A stretch of 64,000 nucleotides of DNA from Candolleomyces eurysporus (lineage: Eukaryota > Basidiomycota > Agaricomycetes > Agaricales > Psathyrellaceae). This document shows positions 22,060-33,656 of this stretch, piece after piece. Each line of letters begins with the position of its first letter. Within the stretch, counting starts at the first letter, position 1. The stretch is taken from the NCBI GenBank assembly GCA_027579435.1, contig JANBPK010001198.1, forward strand, positions 62,001-126,000, in the 5' to 3' direction. The position numbers and the translations under genes were made by a program. Below the pieces are notes generated by a model. The model was not told the DNA's origin and made no database searches. It worked only from the letters and a program-made list of their open reading frames with translations.

Positions 22060-25000
22060 ATGTCTGCTAAACGACCGTCGGGTCTTCGAAAACGCGACCT
22101 CCTTCGCCGGTATCTGCCATCTCGACTTGGCGGTGACTCACCCTCGAACACTTCGATCTCGAGCGGAAACGGAGGAGACAGTGCTTCAACCCGTTCCTTA
22201 TCATCAACGCAGTCCGCCGGGCAAGTTCTCAAGGACAAACTCAAACCGCGCAAGCAGGACCGATTCTTCAAGNTTTTTTGGGAGATCTGCCTCTGATCAA
22301 CCTCCCAATCGGAAGGCATTCATACGGAGTATCCTCGAGAAAGATCTCGCTGTGCTGTCAACATCGTACCTGATGGAGGATTGTCACAGCTTGAAGGAGC
22401 TCATATTAGTTATTGTCGCCCTCAATACGAAATGTAAAACCGACAAGGTTAGTTTTGGGCCCTGGCCACTTACTAGGCTACTTCCTTATAATCTGTTCCA
22501 GAGCTCCCTATTTGTCGGCAAATGCGCTGAGTTTTGCATTTATTTAATCCAATACCTCGAGGAAAACCCTTCGCAATCGAATGCGGTCAACGCAGTGGAT
22601 GACTTTCTTATGTATGTTGAACAATATCCCAACTCAACTTTCCATGTTTTGAATCCTTGCACTACTAGGGCAATCAAGAAGATTGATTCCTTCAGCGGCA
22701 GCGACGAAGTGTCACTAACAAATACGGAGGAGCGCATAGATCAGACCATCACAAAGATTAAGGTGAGTGTTGGGCTTTCATTGGCTAACAAACATGACGC
22801 TTACACTGCCCAAGGCGTCTCACCCATCATTGAGGTGTTTCAAAGGAGGGCCACATCGAGGGCTTCCAGGTACCGTCATGACTGTTCTGGAAATTGGCAT
22901 TCCTGTGATCGGCATCCTGAAGGAAGCGGTTGAGACAGTCGGCATGATGCCTTTCATGAAGCCTGTACTTGCTGCTGTCCTCGCCATGTCCCAAGCAGCA
23001 AGGGTATGTCCTGAATGCCTTTTGTGTTTGCAACACCAATATTGAAATTATTGCATGTCTTTAGCAGACCCAATCCAACTTCAATGAGATGCTGTCCCTC
23101 TCCAGTACCGCAGGAGAGTTTGTGTTGAGGATTGTTGAACATTGTTCTGTCTTCCAAGAATTACCTCCAAATTTGGACAATGCAATCAAGAAGTTGGAGA
23201 GGTATGTTTGTTTGGAAATTTAGTGGCCATGGCCTGGGTAAAGACCTTGGACTCATGTTTGTCTTGAAGCCAACTGCATGTCATTGCTTCACGGTGTCAT
23301 GAGATGAGCCAGAAGAGCTTTATCTCTTGCTTTTTTCAGGGCACAGCATTCAAGGATGAATTGGATGAACTTAGACGAGGCCTGGACATTGCAATCCAAG
23401 AATTTCAGGTTTGATTGCTCTCTTCACATGTTCAACATAAATAAAACTAAAAGCTTTGATTTTTAGAGTGCAAGCTTGATGAATCTTCATGACATATTGC
23501 AGCGCATTGCTGAGAAAATTGGTAAGTTGTCATTGCTGAAGTGGTGTAGAAAAGGAAGACCAACAAGTCAATGCAGAATGGGTGAGACTGGACAGTCTTC
23601 CAAGACACCCAGATATGAGTGGGAGGCTGGCTGAGTACCTTGTTGAAAGCCGGACACCAAACATCAATGATATCTGCAAGTGGATTACAGACTCACCCGA
23701 ATTGCTTCTTTGCATTCATGGTACAGCTGGGGTGGGAAAGTCTACTCTTGCTGGACATCTCTCAAAGGAGCTTCGAGTAGTTGGTTGGTTGGCTGGCTCT
23801 ATCTTTCTGGGCACCTTTCCAACAGATACATCTGGGCCTGAGACAATCATCAAGATGTTGGCCCATGAAATTGGGAGTATCCACCCCCAGGCAATATCTA
23901 AAATTCTGGAAGCAATGCAACAGTGCCATGGAACCTCACTGGAAACCCATCTCCAAAAGTACATCCTTGAACCCTTACAATCACTCAAGCACCCACACCC
24001 CCTCATTGTTGTTGTTGATGCCCTTGATGAATGGCGGGATCATCCTACATTCATCTCAGCCCTTGCATATCTCAACTTCAGTACATCTATTATCAAAATA
24101 ATCACCACTAGTCGCCTAAATCCAGTCACTTCTTGCCTACCTGGTATTGAAAAAGCCTTGGTGCACACATACCACCTTCTTCCTGTTTCAATGGAAGTGA
24201 TCAAGGGCTATTTTAGCAAGCATCTCAAGTCTGTTCCATGGGTGGATGGGTGGATGGCAAACCCCAGAGACATTGACAAGCTTGCAGAGCTTTCAAGTGG
24301 TCTCCCTATCTGGGCAGCAACTGTAATCTCATTGCTTTCACACCGATTCAATGAGTCACCACCACATGCAATCCTTGCAGAAATTGTTGGAAGTCGGCAT
24401 CAAGTTGGTGATGGTGATGGATTAGGAGAGCTGTACCAAAATGCTCTCAAGCGCCTGTTCACCACCCCAGATGCCCAAAACCAATTCCGACAATATTTTG
24501 GAAAAATTACTTTTCTTCAGGAGTCACTTCCCCTTCCCGACTTCACAATCCTTGCATTAATCCCCTCCCATCTTGTCAACAACATGCAAGCTGCTCTCCC
24601 TGCTCTCCAGACACAATCCCTGCCCCCAGACTCAGTGAAGGTGATCCATCCAGCAACAATGCTCTTCCATCTGTCATTTTTGGACTTTGTCCAGACCACC
24701 ACAACTAAAGATTTTGCAATCTCTGCCCTTGATTCCCACTCAGCACTGGGCCTAACCTGCCTCAAGCAGCTTGTTGGTCTGCCATCCCTGTACCAAGTCC
24801 CACTTTCTGCTGTCCAGTCTTATGCAGTGAAGTACTGGCCATACCATGTAGCTAATGGAACCCCACGTTCAAGAATCCAATGGTCACAGACAGAACACTG
24901 TTCAATGCTGCAAACCATTTCAACAAGCACTCAAAAACGTTGGGCAACATTGTTCCACAGCATGATACATGGAGGGGACAAGCCAAGCCTGGAGAATGCT

Positions 25001-26200
25001 GGAGAGGAAGACATGGCATCAACTCTGAGGAGGTTGGCCTATCAGATGCACAATAGTGGTGAAGATCAGTGGGGATTTCAAATTGCTTGTTTGGAGGTTG
25101 CCATACGGATCAATGGTGATGATGCAGAGACATGGTCAGAGCTAGGGAAGTGCTACAGTGCAAGAGGTGACATGACAGGCAACCTCCAGATGCATGAAGA
25201 GGCTGCAGTTGCCTTTCAGCATGCCTTATATCTCCAGCCAGACCCACACCCCAATCATGCAGAATCACTTGACAATGTTGCCACCACACTCTGGTCATGT
25301 TACCAACAGAACAGAAATAGCAGCATTCTCAATGAAGCAATTTTGTGTTCCCGCAAAGCACTCACAATCTGTCCAACATCCCACCCACACCGTGACAAGT
25401 ATCTCAACACTCTTGCCAACATTCTCAGTGATCTTTATAGTCACAATAGTGACCTTAGAGCACTGAATGAGGCCATATCATTGCATCGTGAAGCACTTGC
25501 ACTCCGCCCTACATCCCATCCTTGTCGTTTCTCATCACTCAACAATCTTGCCAATGCTCTTGATGATCTTCATGAGCGTGATGGGGACATTAATAGGTTG
25601 AATGAGGCCATTTCAATTCTGCATGAAGCACTTGAACTCTGCCCTGTACCCCATCCAGATCGCTACATGCTGCTCAACAACCTTGCTGTTGTTCTCCAGT
25701 CTTTTTATGAGTGTGATGGAGACATCAGTGCATTGAACAAGGCTGTTTCCCTGCATCGCGAAGCACTTACACTCCGCCCCCCATCTCACCCAGAGCGCTC
25801 CATGTCACTCAACAATTTGTCCTGTACTCTCCATTCTCTTTATCAGTGCAGCAGAAACATGGGTACCCTGGATGAGTGCACCTCCCTAGCTCAAGAAGCA
25901 CTTGCACTTTGTCCTGCAGCCACATCACTCCGTGCTGCAACCCTTGATACGCTTGCCACTGCATTCCTATCCCAATTTGAGTGCAATGGAGCTGTGGAGG
26001 TTCTTGACAGAGCAATCTCACTTTTCCGTGAAGTGCTTGGCATTTGGCTCCCCGGATCCAATGATAGGGTTAATTCTCTTGAAATCCTTGTGAAGGCTTT
26101 GCAGCAAAGAACTGAAGTTACTGGAAACGACCAAGACCGTGGCGAAATTGAGGTCTTAGGGGCAGAATTGGCTGCTTTGCGGCAGGCGAGGGCCGAGTGA
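22060..26200 (+). CDS. NLR-like STAND protein: MLKL-like helical bundle, NACHT, TPR
   Basis: Predicted STAND NTPase of about 1,250 aa in seven or more exons. In order: a disordered N-terminus (MSAKRPSGLRKRDLLRRYLP); a helical stretch; a four-helix-bundle-like segment beginning MTVLEIGIPVIGILKEAVET and running through NFNEMLSLSSTAGEFVLRIV, QLHVIASRCHEMSQKSFISC and DELDELRRGLDIAIQEFQ; a NACHT-type NTPase; and TPRs. Walker A is GTAGVGKST and Walker B is LIVVVDALDE. A winged-helix-like region follows, then at least five TPR units of about 45 residues, recurring as LNNLANALDDL...LNEAISL.REAL.L.P..HP. The helical bundle resembles the MLKL N-terminal domain seen in many agaricomycete proteins. Known fungal NLRs trigger heterokaryon incompatibility or cell death; the function here is inferred. 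An N at 22273 before six T must be dropped to keep the frame. The part from about 22.8 kb is visibly more A/T-rich in third positions than the housekeeping genes. The first two exons (to 22762) might be a separate upstream gene. Confidence 0.75.
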
Positions 26201-26420
26201 TAGGACAAGTTACTGGATATATCTGGATGATTATTTCTGGAATTTATATGCATCTGATTTCAATTGTATCTATAGGTTCGTAGCTGTATGTAATACCAAT
26301 CCCTTGACGTCTTCCAAAAGGTTCAAACCCTCGTCTGAGTAGAACCTCCAACAGTATATCTCTATGCAACTCGCTATTCCCCGCTCATCTTTACTCCCCA
26401 CATTGTGGCTGCCATTCGAC
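26201..26420. other. 3' flank of NACHT-TPR gene
   Basis: Short A/T-rich region between the NACHT-TPR stop and the start of the duplicated block. A GGTTCAAACCC string near 26322 looks like a Pol III B box but has no tRNA around it. Confidence 0.35.
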
Positions 26421-26490
26421 GATGATATTAGATACTGTGCAAATGATCCAGGGCCCGTCGAATCCCACCTGTGTCCATGAATGCCATTTC

Positions 26491-28055
26491 TTACACCCTT
26501 CGTCCGACAGAGAAGGACGGGGCAAGATCCAGCTTCCTTTTATCTACCCCTCAAAAATCACGGCTCCTAACCTTTCTTGACTCTAGAACACGCTTCAAGA
26601 GCCATAGATGAAATAGTTGCAAACAATCTTTGCCCTAGAGAAATCCGTTCACCTCAAGATTGACTGCATAAAAAACAACGGCGACATAACATGATGAACA
26701 GACCGAGGCCAATGGTACTCCTCCACCTACGTGAGGAGGTCAGCATAAAGGGGCAGGAAATGAGCAAGGAGGCACTAACCAAACAGGATCGCTCTCGGAG
26801 AATGTCCGTGNCACTCCCCCCCGAGGCCCCTCGCAGCCATTTGTACCTCCAGGGTCATTTGCTTGAACGTGGTCAACGTATGCCAATCGCGATTCCCCAT
26901 GTCCAGCGGTGGCGGAACCCAGACTCCTCCGATGGGCTGTCGGATTGCCAAGACTCCCGCAGGAGGGTTGAGCGCTGGGATATCTGGAGCAAAAGGTTGC
27001 CCATCCAACTTGCAGTGGCTGGTACGAGTAGTGCGCCTGCAATCTTTTGCGTGCCTGGATGTGGATCACCTCCCCATCCTCCTTCGGGATCTGCTGCCTG
27101 ATCGTCGTTAACGTGGGCGTGGATGCCTCCTCCGATGTTGACCATAGCTTGTCTGTTGTTCCTTCTAGAAGGAGCGTTGATACCGTTGCCATTGCCATTG
27201 CCGTGAGCGTTTGGATTTGCGTTGGCGTTCCGGTTGGGTTGAGCTTGCTGGTTGCCATCTCTTCGTCTCCCTAGTGTTCTCACTGGAGGCAGTGTACCCA
27301 TCACCTTGAGGTATACTTGAGGTATACTTGAGGTATACTTGAGAGTAGAGGCGTTGGTAAAGCATTTGAACCATGGGAAGGCCGAATAGACCGAATAGGA
27401 TGGGCGAGGGAGGCCATGAACGTCCTGTTGATGAAAGGGGTTTCAGTGGCATGCCCATGAGCCTCCTTGCATTCTCAGGCAGCGTCAGATATTCGGTAAC
27501 CTTGCGGTTCATAGCAAACAAGCTGGATGTCACGAGTAGAATAGGGATGAAAGGCGGAACCAAGGTCTTGGTCTGGAATCTGCTGAGAATTAGACTGAAA
27601 GGGAGAATGGGTAGGTTGATGTAGGCACTCCATGGCCAGTTCGAGGGGTCTTCGCCAAGTAGTAGGTTGTACATTCTGGGCAACCATGAACATACACGGT
27701 GACCTTGAAATTCTGTAGGACTTACTCTTTCCCGATGAATTGCTGTGCGGTGCATGCTCCATAACCCGTACACACAACATAGATACCTGCTCTACCGTCA
27801 GTCACGGTTGCGATAAGAATTCCAAAAGCACTCAACTTGTCCCAATAGCACCGCAGACCGGAGCCGTCCCAGATATCAGGGATAGGTTTCCCAATTTCTG
27901 CAGAAGGCCGTTCCCTGTTTCCAGAAATCGCAGTATTAAAGGATTGTTGCTTTCAAGCTCGTACATCGCCCCGCACTGTAGACATTTCATAGCGTTCCCT
28001 GCTCGACCTGGGTCGGCCTGTGCCGTTTGTATCCATTTCAGCAGGCATTGCTCAT
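26491..28055 (-). pseudogene. RING-CH E3 ligase pseudogene (truncated copy A)
   Basis: Degenerate copy of the gene at 31047-32856. The 5' end is cut inside the RING-CH domain, so the first Cys pair, CKC and the zinc-binding His are gone. What remains starts at QCLLKW. The last zinc pair reads KCLQC where the intact copy has KCPQC. In the last exon the sequence equivalent to NRDFRGVD has a TGA where the intact copy has CGA. A single N sits at 26811. A 12-bp unit in the middle is tripled. The transmembrane and Asn-rich regions are otherwise recognisable. No replacement start is obvious, so a functional product is unlikely. Confidence 0.82.
27306..27346. repeat. 12-bp tandem repeat TTGAGGTATACT x3
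   Basis: Three full copies plus a partial fourth of a 12-bp unit. The equivalent position in copy B (near 31875) has one unit. The expansion adds 24 nt, so it keeps frame. Confidence 0.9.
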
Positions 28056-29046
28056 ATGTAACTTTTTCGTCTCACTTCAGGATGCGAAGGAGACATTAAT
28101 TGCGTAAGGAACATCGAGACCAAACAATAAATCCCAGTGCTGAAATTCAACTAGATAGATTTCAACTAGATCTAATAGCCACTTTTATATCCTTGTCGCC
28201 GAGTTCTCTCCCTTCTCGTATACATGCTTGGAAATTTGAAAGTCGGCACAGCACAGACAAGGAGTGAGAGCCGAGTAACTTGCGCTTCGTGTCTTTCAGC
28301 TTTGGCTTGGTGTCAACTGCGGAGAAATTGCCATAGGCGACAGGAGGAGAGGAGCACCTGACAACAGCCAAAGTTCATTTGCGAACCTTCTGTAGGCAAC
28401 TCGAAGGTCATACGTTTCAAGGTAGACGGATGATGGGTTACCGAGGCATTTTGCCGAGGGTACTTAAGGGGGTCCGAAAAGGCCAAGACCACGTTCCTCC
28501 TTGTAACCGGCACAGGCATGCTTGATGGAGCTCCGCCATGTTACCCTGGCATGTTATTTCAGTACCACCGTTGCCAGTCGCTTTGAACTGCCGCTTTCCT
28601 CTCCGTTGTTGTACCAGTACCAGGCATTGCACGCATGGAACTGCGGCTGTCTTCGGCTCTAGCTGGGAGATGTTTAGGTTAGATGGGGGTAGTAATGACG
28701 CGAGTGTAAAGTGAGATAGAGGAGCAGAAAAGGGGACGGCAAGAACCATGCAAAATGCCTCGGCCCTTGCCGTGCGCAGCATCGGCCACTCGCCACAGGT
28801 TGAGCTAAATTCTTGGATTAATCCGTTACCACATGGCCCACCACAGTGAGAATGACGTTCGAACGGCTGTAGTCCGTTGCCCAGGTCAAGTTGGTACAAC
28901 CTGAACGCCCACTGGTTCGACCTCGGCGGTATCAGTGCAAGAGTCAAGATTTGAAAACCTCAACAAGGCGTAAAGACAACGCCCCTATTCATACGGATTC
29001 GACTTCAGTATCATTAGAACTAAGAATCACAAAATCATATATCGCA
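28056..29046. other. Unassigned region between RING-CH pseudogene and F-box gene
   Basis: About 1 kb. A 170-residue open frame runs on the minus strand (28947-28438), Cys-rich in its middle with several possible splice sites, but it matches nothing I recognise and no consistent gene model emerged. Confidence 0.4.
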
Positions 29047-30778
29047 CTACTTGTAAAGTCGCAACGGATGCCATTCCAGATCTTCCAAATCCACAATTTC
29101 CAGATCTACTCCACCAACTATCCCCAGATGTTTAACCAAAAAACTCTTCGTAGCTATCTCTTTGTCTCTCGGTTGATGCAAAAGTCGAATACGGCGGAGG
29201 TGATTCTGGGGTGCAGCCATAGAGTCAGTCGACAAATTCGTGCGGCTCCTCACCATATTGACAATCCTCTGGACCTCCATCCTGGTCGCCGTCGAGTCGA
29301 AATTCCATGTCAAAAATTCGAGGGATGGGAGCATGCAATTCGAATCGGCAGACCAGGTTAGATAGTTGACCAGCGCTCGATCCATGAAGTCCACCGACAG
29401 GGTTTGAAGATTTGGAAATTGCTGTATCCAATCCAGAGCAGGAAGATCGCAGAATCCATGCAGGGCCAACGATGTCATCCTCTCCTTGTCAAGATAGTAA
29501 ATGAATCCGCCGACGCACTTGAGGAATTTGGGCTCCCAAACTTCTAGTCCCACCGAGGATCCAAAGTCTGAATTAGACTCATGCTCGGAGATGGTGTACT
29601 CAGAACCCTCTGGCTCCCAATCCTCCGATNCCCCCATCCTCTGATTCTCTATCCCCTGATTCCCCATCCTCTGATTCCTTATCATCCGATTCCCCATCCT
29701 CCGATTCTCCATCCCTTGATTCCCCATCCTCTGGTTCCCAATCCTCTGGTTCCCAATCCCAGCCCTCTAACTCCCCATCCTCTGATTCCCAATCTTGCGT
29801 GTCCGGCCCATCCAACAAGTCGAGATGGAGTTTCTGGATATTAGGTGTCCATATGTGGTTGAGGAGCGGCACCATGACCCGGCTAGCTCCCCGAATATTG
29901 AGAGTCTTGAGGTTTTCTCCATTCAAAATCAAAGCGTCAGAGCGCCAATCCTTTTCTTCTGCACCGAACAAGAAAGTCAAATGTTGAAGACCGGGAAAGT
30001 TGCTGAGAAACTGGTGAAGATTGAATAGATGATCCTCGCCCGGTTGGAGGTTGAATATATCATCTTCGCTTGGGTCTAATTCCCAGAATTGGCAGCGGTC
30101 TGCGGTGAGGTGGGTGATTTGGCTCCAGGGGATTTGGAGAGTCGAAAATAAGTTCCCTTGATTATGCTGGTTCAGTCTGAAACTTGACAGGTGCAACTCG
30201 CGAAGAAACGGCGCCTCCATAGGGAAAGAACTCCCTTCCCTCATGCCATAATAGACATCGCTGCCGCTCAGCTGGAGCACGCGTAGCTGGGGGAAAGGCT
30301 TCGGAAACACGCAGAACGCCCGGTATCCACAGACAGCGAACCCACTATCTTCGAGAAAGGCTTCCAGGCGGTTAGCCTCCGCGTCAGCGAAGATAAGTTC
30401 GAATTCGAATATGGCCCTTTGTCGACAAAGGGTCTCAGGAGGAGGTTCCGCCGGGTAACCTGAGGACGCGTAGGATCTTGGATCTGCGATACGGACAGAA
30501 AAAAGAACGGGTGATGAGCGGGAAAGGGCGAGGCGTAGGCGATTTATAGAAAAGAGGGCGCCCAATGTGTTCCAAGGGCTACCCTTTAGCAGGAGTCTGC
30601 TCCACAATGCCTTCGAACCCAGCACGGTAGACCTCCATGTCTTCGACACATAGCTCAGAGTCCAAGTGGAAGAGCCCCCGAAGCGTGGGTGGTGGTATAC
30701 GTCGACTTCGGGATGAGCGAATACGAAGACGCGTTCGAGAATTTCGTTGGGGAGATAGTTGACGTTCGTGGTGGTCAT
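29047..30778 (-). CDS. F-box/LRR-like protein with acidic repeat
   Basis: Agaricomycete-type F-box protein, a probable substrate receptor of an SCF ubiquitin ligase. Apparently one exon, about 577 aa. The N-terminal F-box reads YLPNEILERVFVFAHPEVDV then STWTLSYVSKTWRSTVLGSK and ALWSRL. The body has leucine-rich-repeat-like segments such as PQLRVLQLSGSD, FLRELHLSSF, GLQHLTFLFG and NIQKLHLDLL. Between about residues 330 and 395 lies a low-complexity stretch of repeating E-D-G-E-S and E-D-W-E-P units. An N at 29630, beside five C, breaks the frame inside the repeat; skipping it joins EDGGSEDWEPEGSEY. The start was set at MTTTNVNYLP, close to the F-box, rather than at an upstream ATG in the same frame. 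It lies between the two copies of the duplicated RING-CH region. Target unknown. Confidence 0.85.
29590..29790. repeat. Coding minisatellite (about 15-bp units)
   Basis: Repeats of the type CCCCATCCTCTGATT and close variants run along the plus strand, with interruptions by CTGGTTCCCAAT units. On the minus strand they encode the acidic E-D-G-E-S/E-D-W-E-P repeats of the F-box protein. Confidence 0.85.
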
Positions 30779-30977
30779 GATGGAGAATAGTGGCAACGAG
30801 TGGCAGCATAAGTACGCGTCTTTTGTCCAGTTGTCGTGTTGTTTGACAGAATTTGAACTAGACGGTATTGGCTTCATTCACACTTGGGCCACCGAGTTCC
30901 GAGCACTTTGTCGGACGCGTCACGGAAGCGTCTTGCGTGTCCCAATCGAGGGTAATTAAGGATTAGTGATACACGAC

Positions 30978-32605
30978 GATATTAGATAATGTGCATATGA
31001 TCCAGGGCCCATACAATGCGTATCTGTCTGTCTATGAATGCCATTCTTATAGCCTTCGTCCGACAAAGAAGGACGGGACGAGGTCCAGCTCTCTTATATC
31101 CACCCCTCGGAAATCACGGTTCCGAACCTTCCTTGACTCCAGCTCACGCTTCGAGAGCCATAGATGAAATAATTGCACACAATCTTTGGCCTAGAGGAAT
31201 GCATTGGTCTCAAAGTTGACTGCATAGGAGATAATGACAACGTACCACGATGAACAGACCGAGGCCAATGGTATTCCTCCACCTACGCGAGAAGGTTAGC
31301 CTAACGGGGTAGGAAATGAGCGAAAAAGCACCAACCAAACAGGATCGCTCTCGGAGAACGTCCGTGCACTTCCCCAGAGGCCCCTCGCAACCATTTGTAC
31401 CCCGAGGGTCATTTGCCTGAACGTAGTCAATGTATGCCAATCGCGATTCCCCATATCCAGCGGTGGCGGAACCCAGACTCCTCCGATGGGCTGTCGGATT
31501 GCCAAGAGCTCCCGCAGGAGGGTTGAGCGCCGGGACATCCGGAGCAAAAGGTTGCCCATCCAACTTGCAATGGCTGGTGTGAGTAGTGCGCCTGCGATCT
31601 TTCGCCCCAGCGAGCCTGCCTGGATGTGGATCACCTCCCCGTCCTCAGCGAAGTCGCCTTCGGGATCTGCTGCCTGATCGTCGTTAACGTGAACGCGGAT
31701 GCCTGCTCCGATGTTGACCATAGCTTGTCTGTTGTTCCTTCTAGCAGGAGCGTTGATGCCGTTGCCATTGCCATTAGCGTTTGCATTTGCGTTGGCGTTC
31801 CGGTTGGGTTGAGCTTGTTGGTTGCCATCTCTTCGCCTCCCTAGTGTTCTTACTGGAGGCAGTGTACCCATCACCTTGAGGTATACTTGGGAGTAGAGGC
31901 GTTGGTAAAGCATTTGAACCATGGGAAGGCCGAATAGGCCAAATAGGATGGGCGAGGGAGGCCATGAACGTCCTGTCGATGAAAGGGGTTTCGGTGGCAT
32001 GCCCATAAGCCTCCTTGCATTCTCAGGTAGCGTCCAATATTCGGCAACCTTGCGGTTCATAGCAAAAGAGCTGGGTGTGGCGAGTAGAATAGGGATGAAA
32101 GGCGGAATCAGGGTCTTTGTCTGGAATCTGCTGAGAATTAGACTGAAGGGGAGAATGGGGAGGTTGATGTAGGCACTCCATGGCCAGTTCGAGGGGTCTT
32201 CACCAAGTAGTAGGTCGTACATTCTGAGCAACCATGAGCATGCACGGCAACCTTGAAATTCTGGAGTACTTACTCTTTCCCGATGAATTGCTGTACGGCC
32301 CATGCTCCATAACCCGTACACACGACATAGATACCTGCTCTACTGTCAGTCACGATTGCGATAAGACTTCCAAAAGCACTCAACTTGTCCCAATAACACC
32401 GCAGACCGTCGCCGTCCCAAATATCAGGAATAGGTTTCCCAATTTCTGCAGAAGACCGTTCCCTGTGCCCAGAAACCGCAGAATTAAAGGATTGTTGCTT
32501 TCAAGCTCGTACGTCGCCCCGCACTGCGGACATTTCAGAGCGTTCCCTGCTCGACCCGGGTCGGCTTGTGCCGTTCGTATCCATTTCAGCAGACATTGCT
32601 CATGG
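30978..32605 (-). repeat. Segmental duplication, copy B
   Basis: Partner of 26421-28055, same orientation, about 4.5 kb apart. It contains the intact RING-CH gene except its first exons, which lie just outside the repeat. Confidence 0.88.
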
Positions 32606-32856
32606 GCAATCAAGGTGCACTTGCAAGGGTGGGTCCATGCCCTTGGTGGTGTTTCCGCTGGAAATGGGGCGATTTCAATCGATATTCAGACAAGATGGTA
32701 CCGGAAACCTACGAGCATCGTGGTGTTCTTCCTCTCGGCAGATGTAGCACAGTTTCACCTAAGCCATAGCAAAGATGTGAGTTCTGGTTCTACCTCTTCT
32801 GAACCAATACTCACCCGCAGGTCATCGATTGTGGGCACTCTTGGGACCGTCGCCAT
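31047..32856 (-). CDS. RING-CH (MARCH-type) membrane E3 ubiquitin ligase
   Basis: Predicted membrane-bound ubiquitin ligase of the RING-CH class. Exon 1 gives MATVPRVPTIDDLRV; exon 2 KLCYICREEEHHDA; exon 3 the rest of the domain: WTHPCKCTLIAHEQCLLKWI and LKCPQCGATYEL. This is the C4HC3 pattern C-x2-C...C-x-C-x4-H-x2-C...C-x2-C. Hydrophobic segments follow: GNLFLIFGTATVCGIYVVC, WSAYINLPILPFSLILS, LIPPFIPILLATP and PILFGLFGLPMVQMLYQ. Then come an Asn/Ala-rich linker, a late helix with WRNTIGLGLFIV, and the tail AKDCVQLFHLWLSKRELESR ending VPSFFVGRRL. The tail sequence (ELESR.V.NRDF.GVDI.EL) looks conserved in basidiomycete members. About seven introns. It is divergent from the hypothetical gene at 33011. 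Its paralogue at 26.5 kb is a pseudogene. Location (ER, vacuole or plasma membrane) cannot be read. Confidence 0.83.
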
Positions 32857-33010
32857 CGTTGACGGTCGTGGAAGAGGTGTGGACGTCGTCGAGTCATCAA
32901 CAAAAGGCAAGTCTTTCACGCAATAGTGATTGCCACACGCCATGCTGCAGAACACGCAGCATTCAAACATTCTGAAACCTGTCTTTACCTCCACCGTCGC
33001 TGGCCTTTCA

Positions 33011-33656
33011 ATGTCTCGCACTCATTCGCTTTCTAAGGACCAGGTATATTACGTCTGACGGCAGGCGCCGGAACGCGGCCTCGAAGCTTGAACCATCCAT
33101 ACAACTGGACTTCCCTTCCGATAGAGAGACTTTGGAACTCTCAAGCACAGAAAACGTGTGTCCCAGAATCTACCGCGCTTGTGATTGACGACTTCGAGAG
33201 CAGGGCTATGTAGAACATCAGTCCTTCAGCCCTGCATGGTGGATCGTCAACGAAGAGGTGGTGACAGAATCAGTCCGATTCAGGCTGTCTGTTCTTCGGA
33301 CTCGGCCGACCCTGAAAGTCATCTTCGAGCATCTTGTGAGTTGCTCGTGAACCCTCTCCGGGCTCCAGGGTCATCAAGAGTGCAGTGCTGCTGCATGAGA
33401 GTGCGATTTTTGGTATTCTTACTGCTTTGGTGTCCGCAGTTGTGGCGGATACGCGAAACCTGAGTCTGTTATGCGATTTTAGGTATGTAGATCTAGCTCT
33501 GTCGCGTCTTTGCGTGGTTACTTGACACGAGTCGAATTGAATAGGTGCGAGTTGAGATGGATTTCGTGTCCGGGATTTCTCGATCTCGTTCCCTTTTCGC
33601 CAAGCGAACCTGTGAACGTGGAACGCGTCGTGAATGGTGTGCTTGCAAGCGAATAA
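33011..33656 (+). CDS. Hypothetical split gene, membrane-associated possible
   Basis: I do not recognise this protein. Five exons fit one frame: MSRTHSLSKDQ; EPSIQLDFPSDRETLELSST; then GYVEHQSFSPAWWIVNEEVV continuing with VRFRLSVLRTRPTLKVIFEH; SAVLLHESAIFGILTALVSA, a hydrophobic stretch that might be a membrane segment; and CELRWISCPGFLDLVPFSPS, ending VVNGVLASE. The two last introns have clean borders (GTGAGT...AAG and GTATGT...TAG); the first two are weaker. A longer start is possible at the ATG at 32942. About 150 aa. It shares an upstream region with the RING-CH gene. Confidence 0.4.

Larger units (their letters stand above)
26421..28055 (-). repeat. Segmental duplication, copy A
   Basis: About 1.63 kb repeats at 30978-32605 in the same orientation, covering most of a RING-CH gene and its 3' flank. 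The similarity begins around the shared ATTAGATA.TGTGCA.ATGATCCAGG string and ends abruptly at 28055, inside the RING-CH exon (TGCTCAT then unrelated sequence). The copies differ by many substitutions and by an expanded 12-bp repeat. Confidence 0.88.

Noticed and set aside
26310..26340. B-box-like GGTTCAAACCC suggesting a tRNA
   Set aside because: No A box, acceptor stem or anticodon arm can be built around it.
28438..28947. 170-residue minus-strand frame, Cys-rich in the middle
   Set aside because: No conserved motif; the cysteine pattern does not fit a hydrophobin or known small secreted protein.
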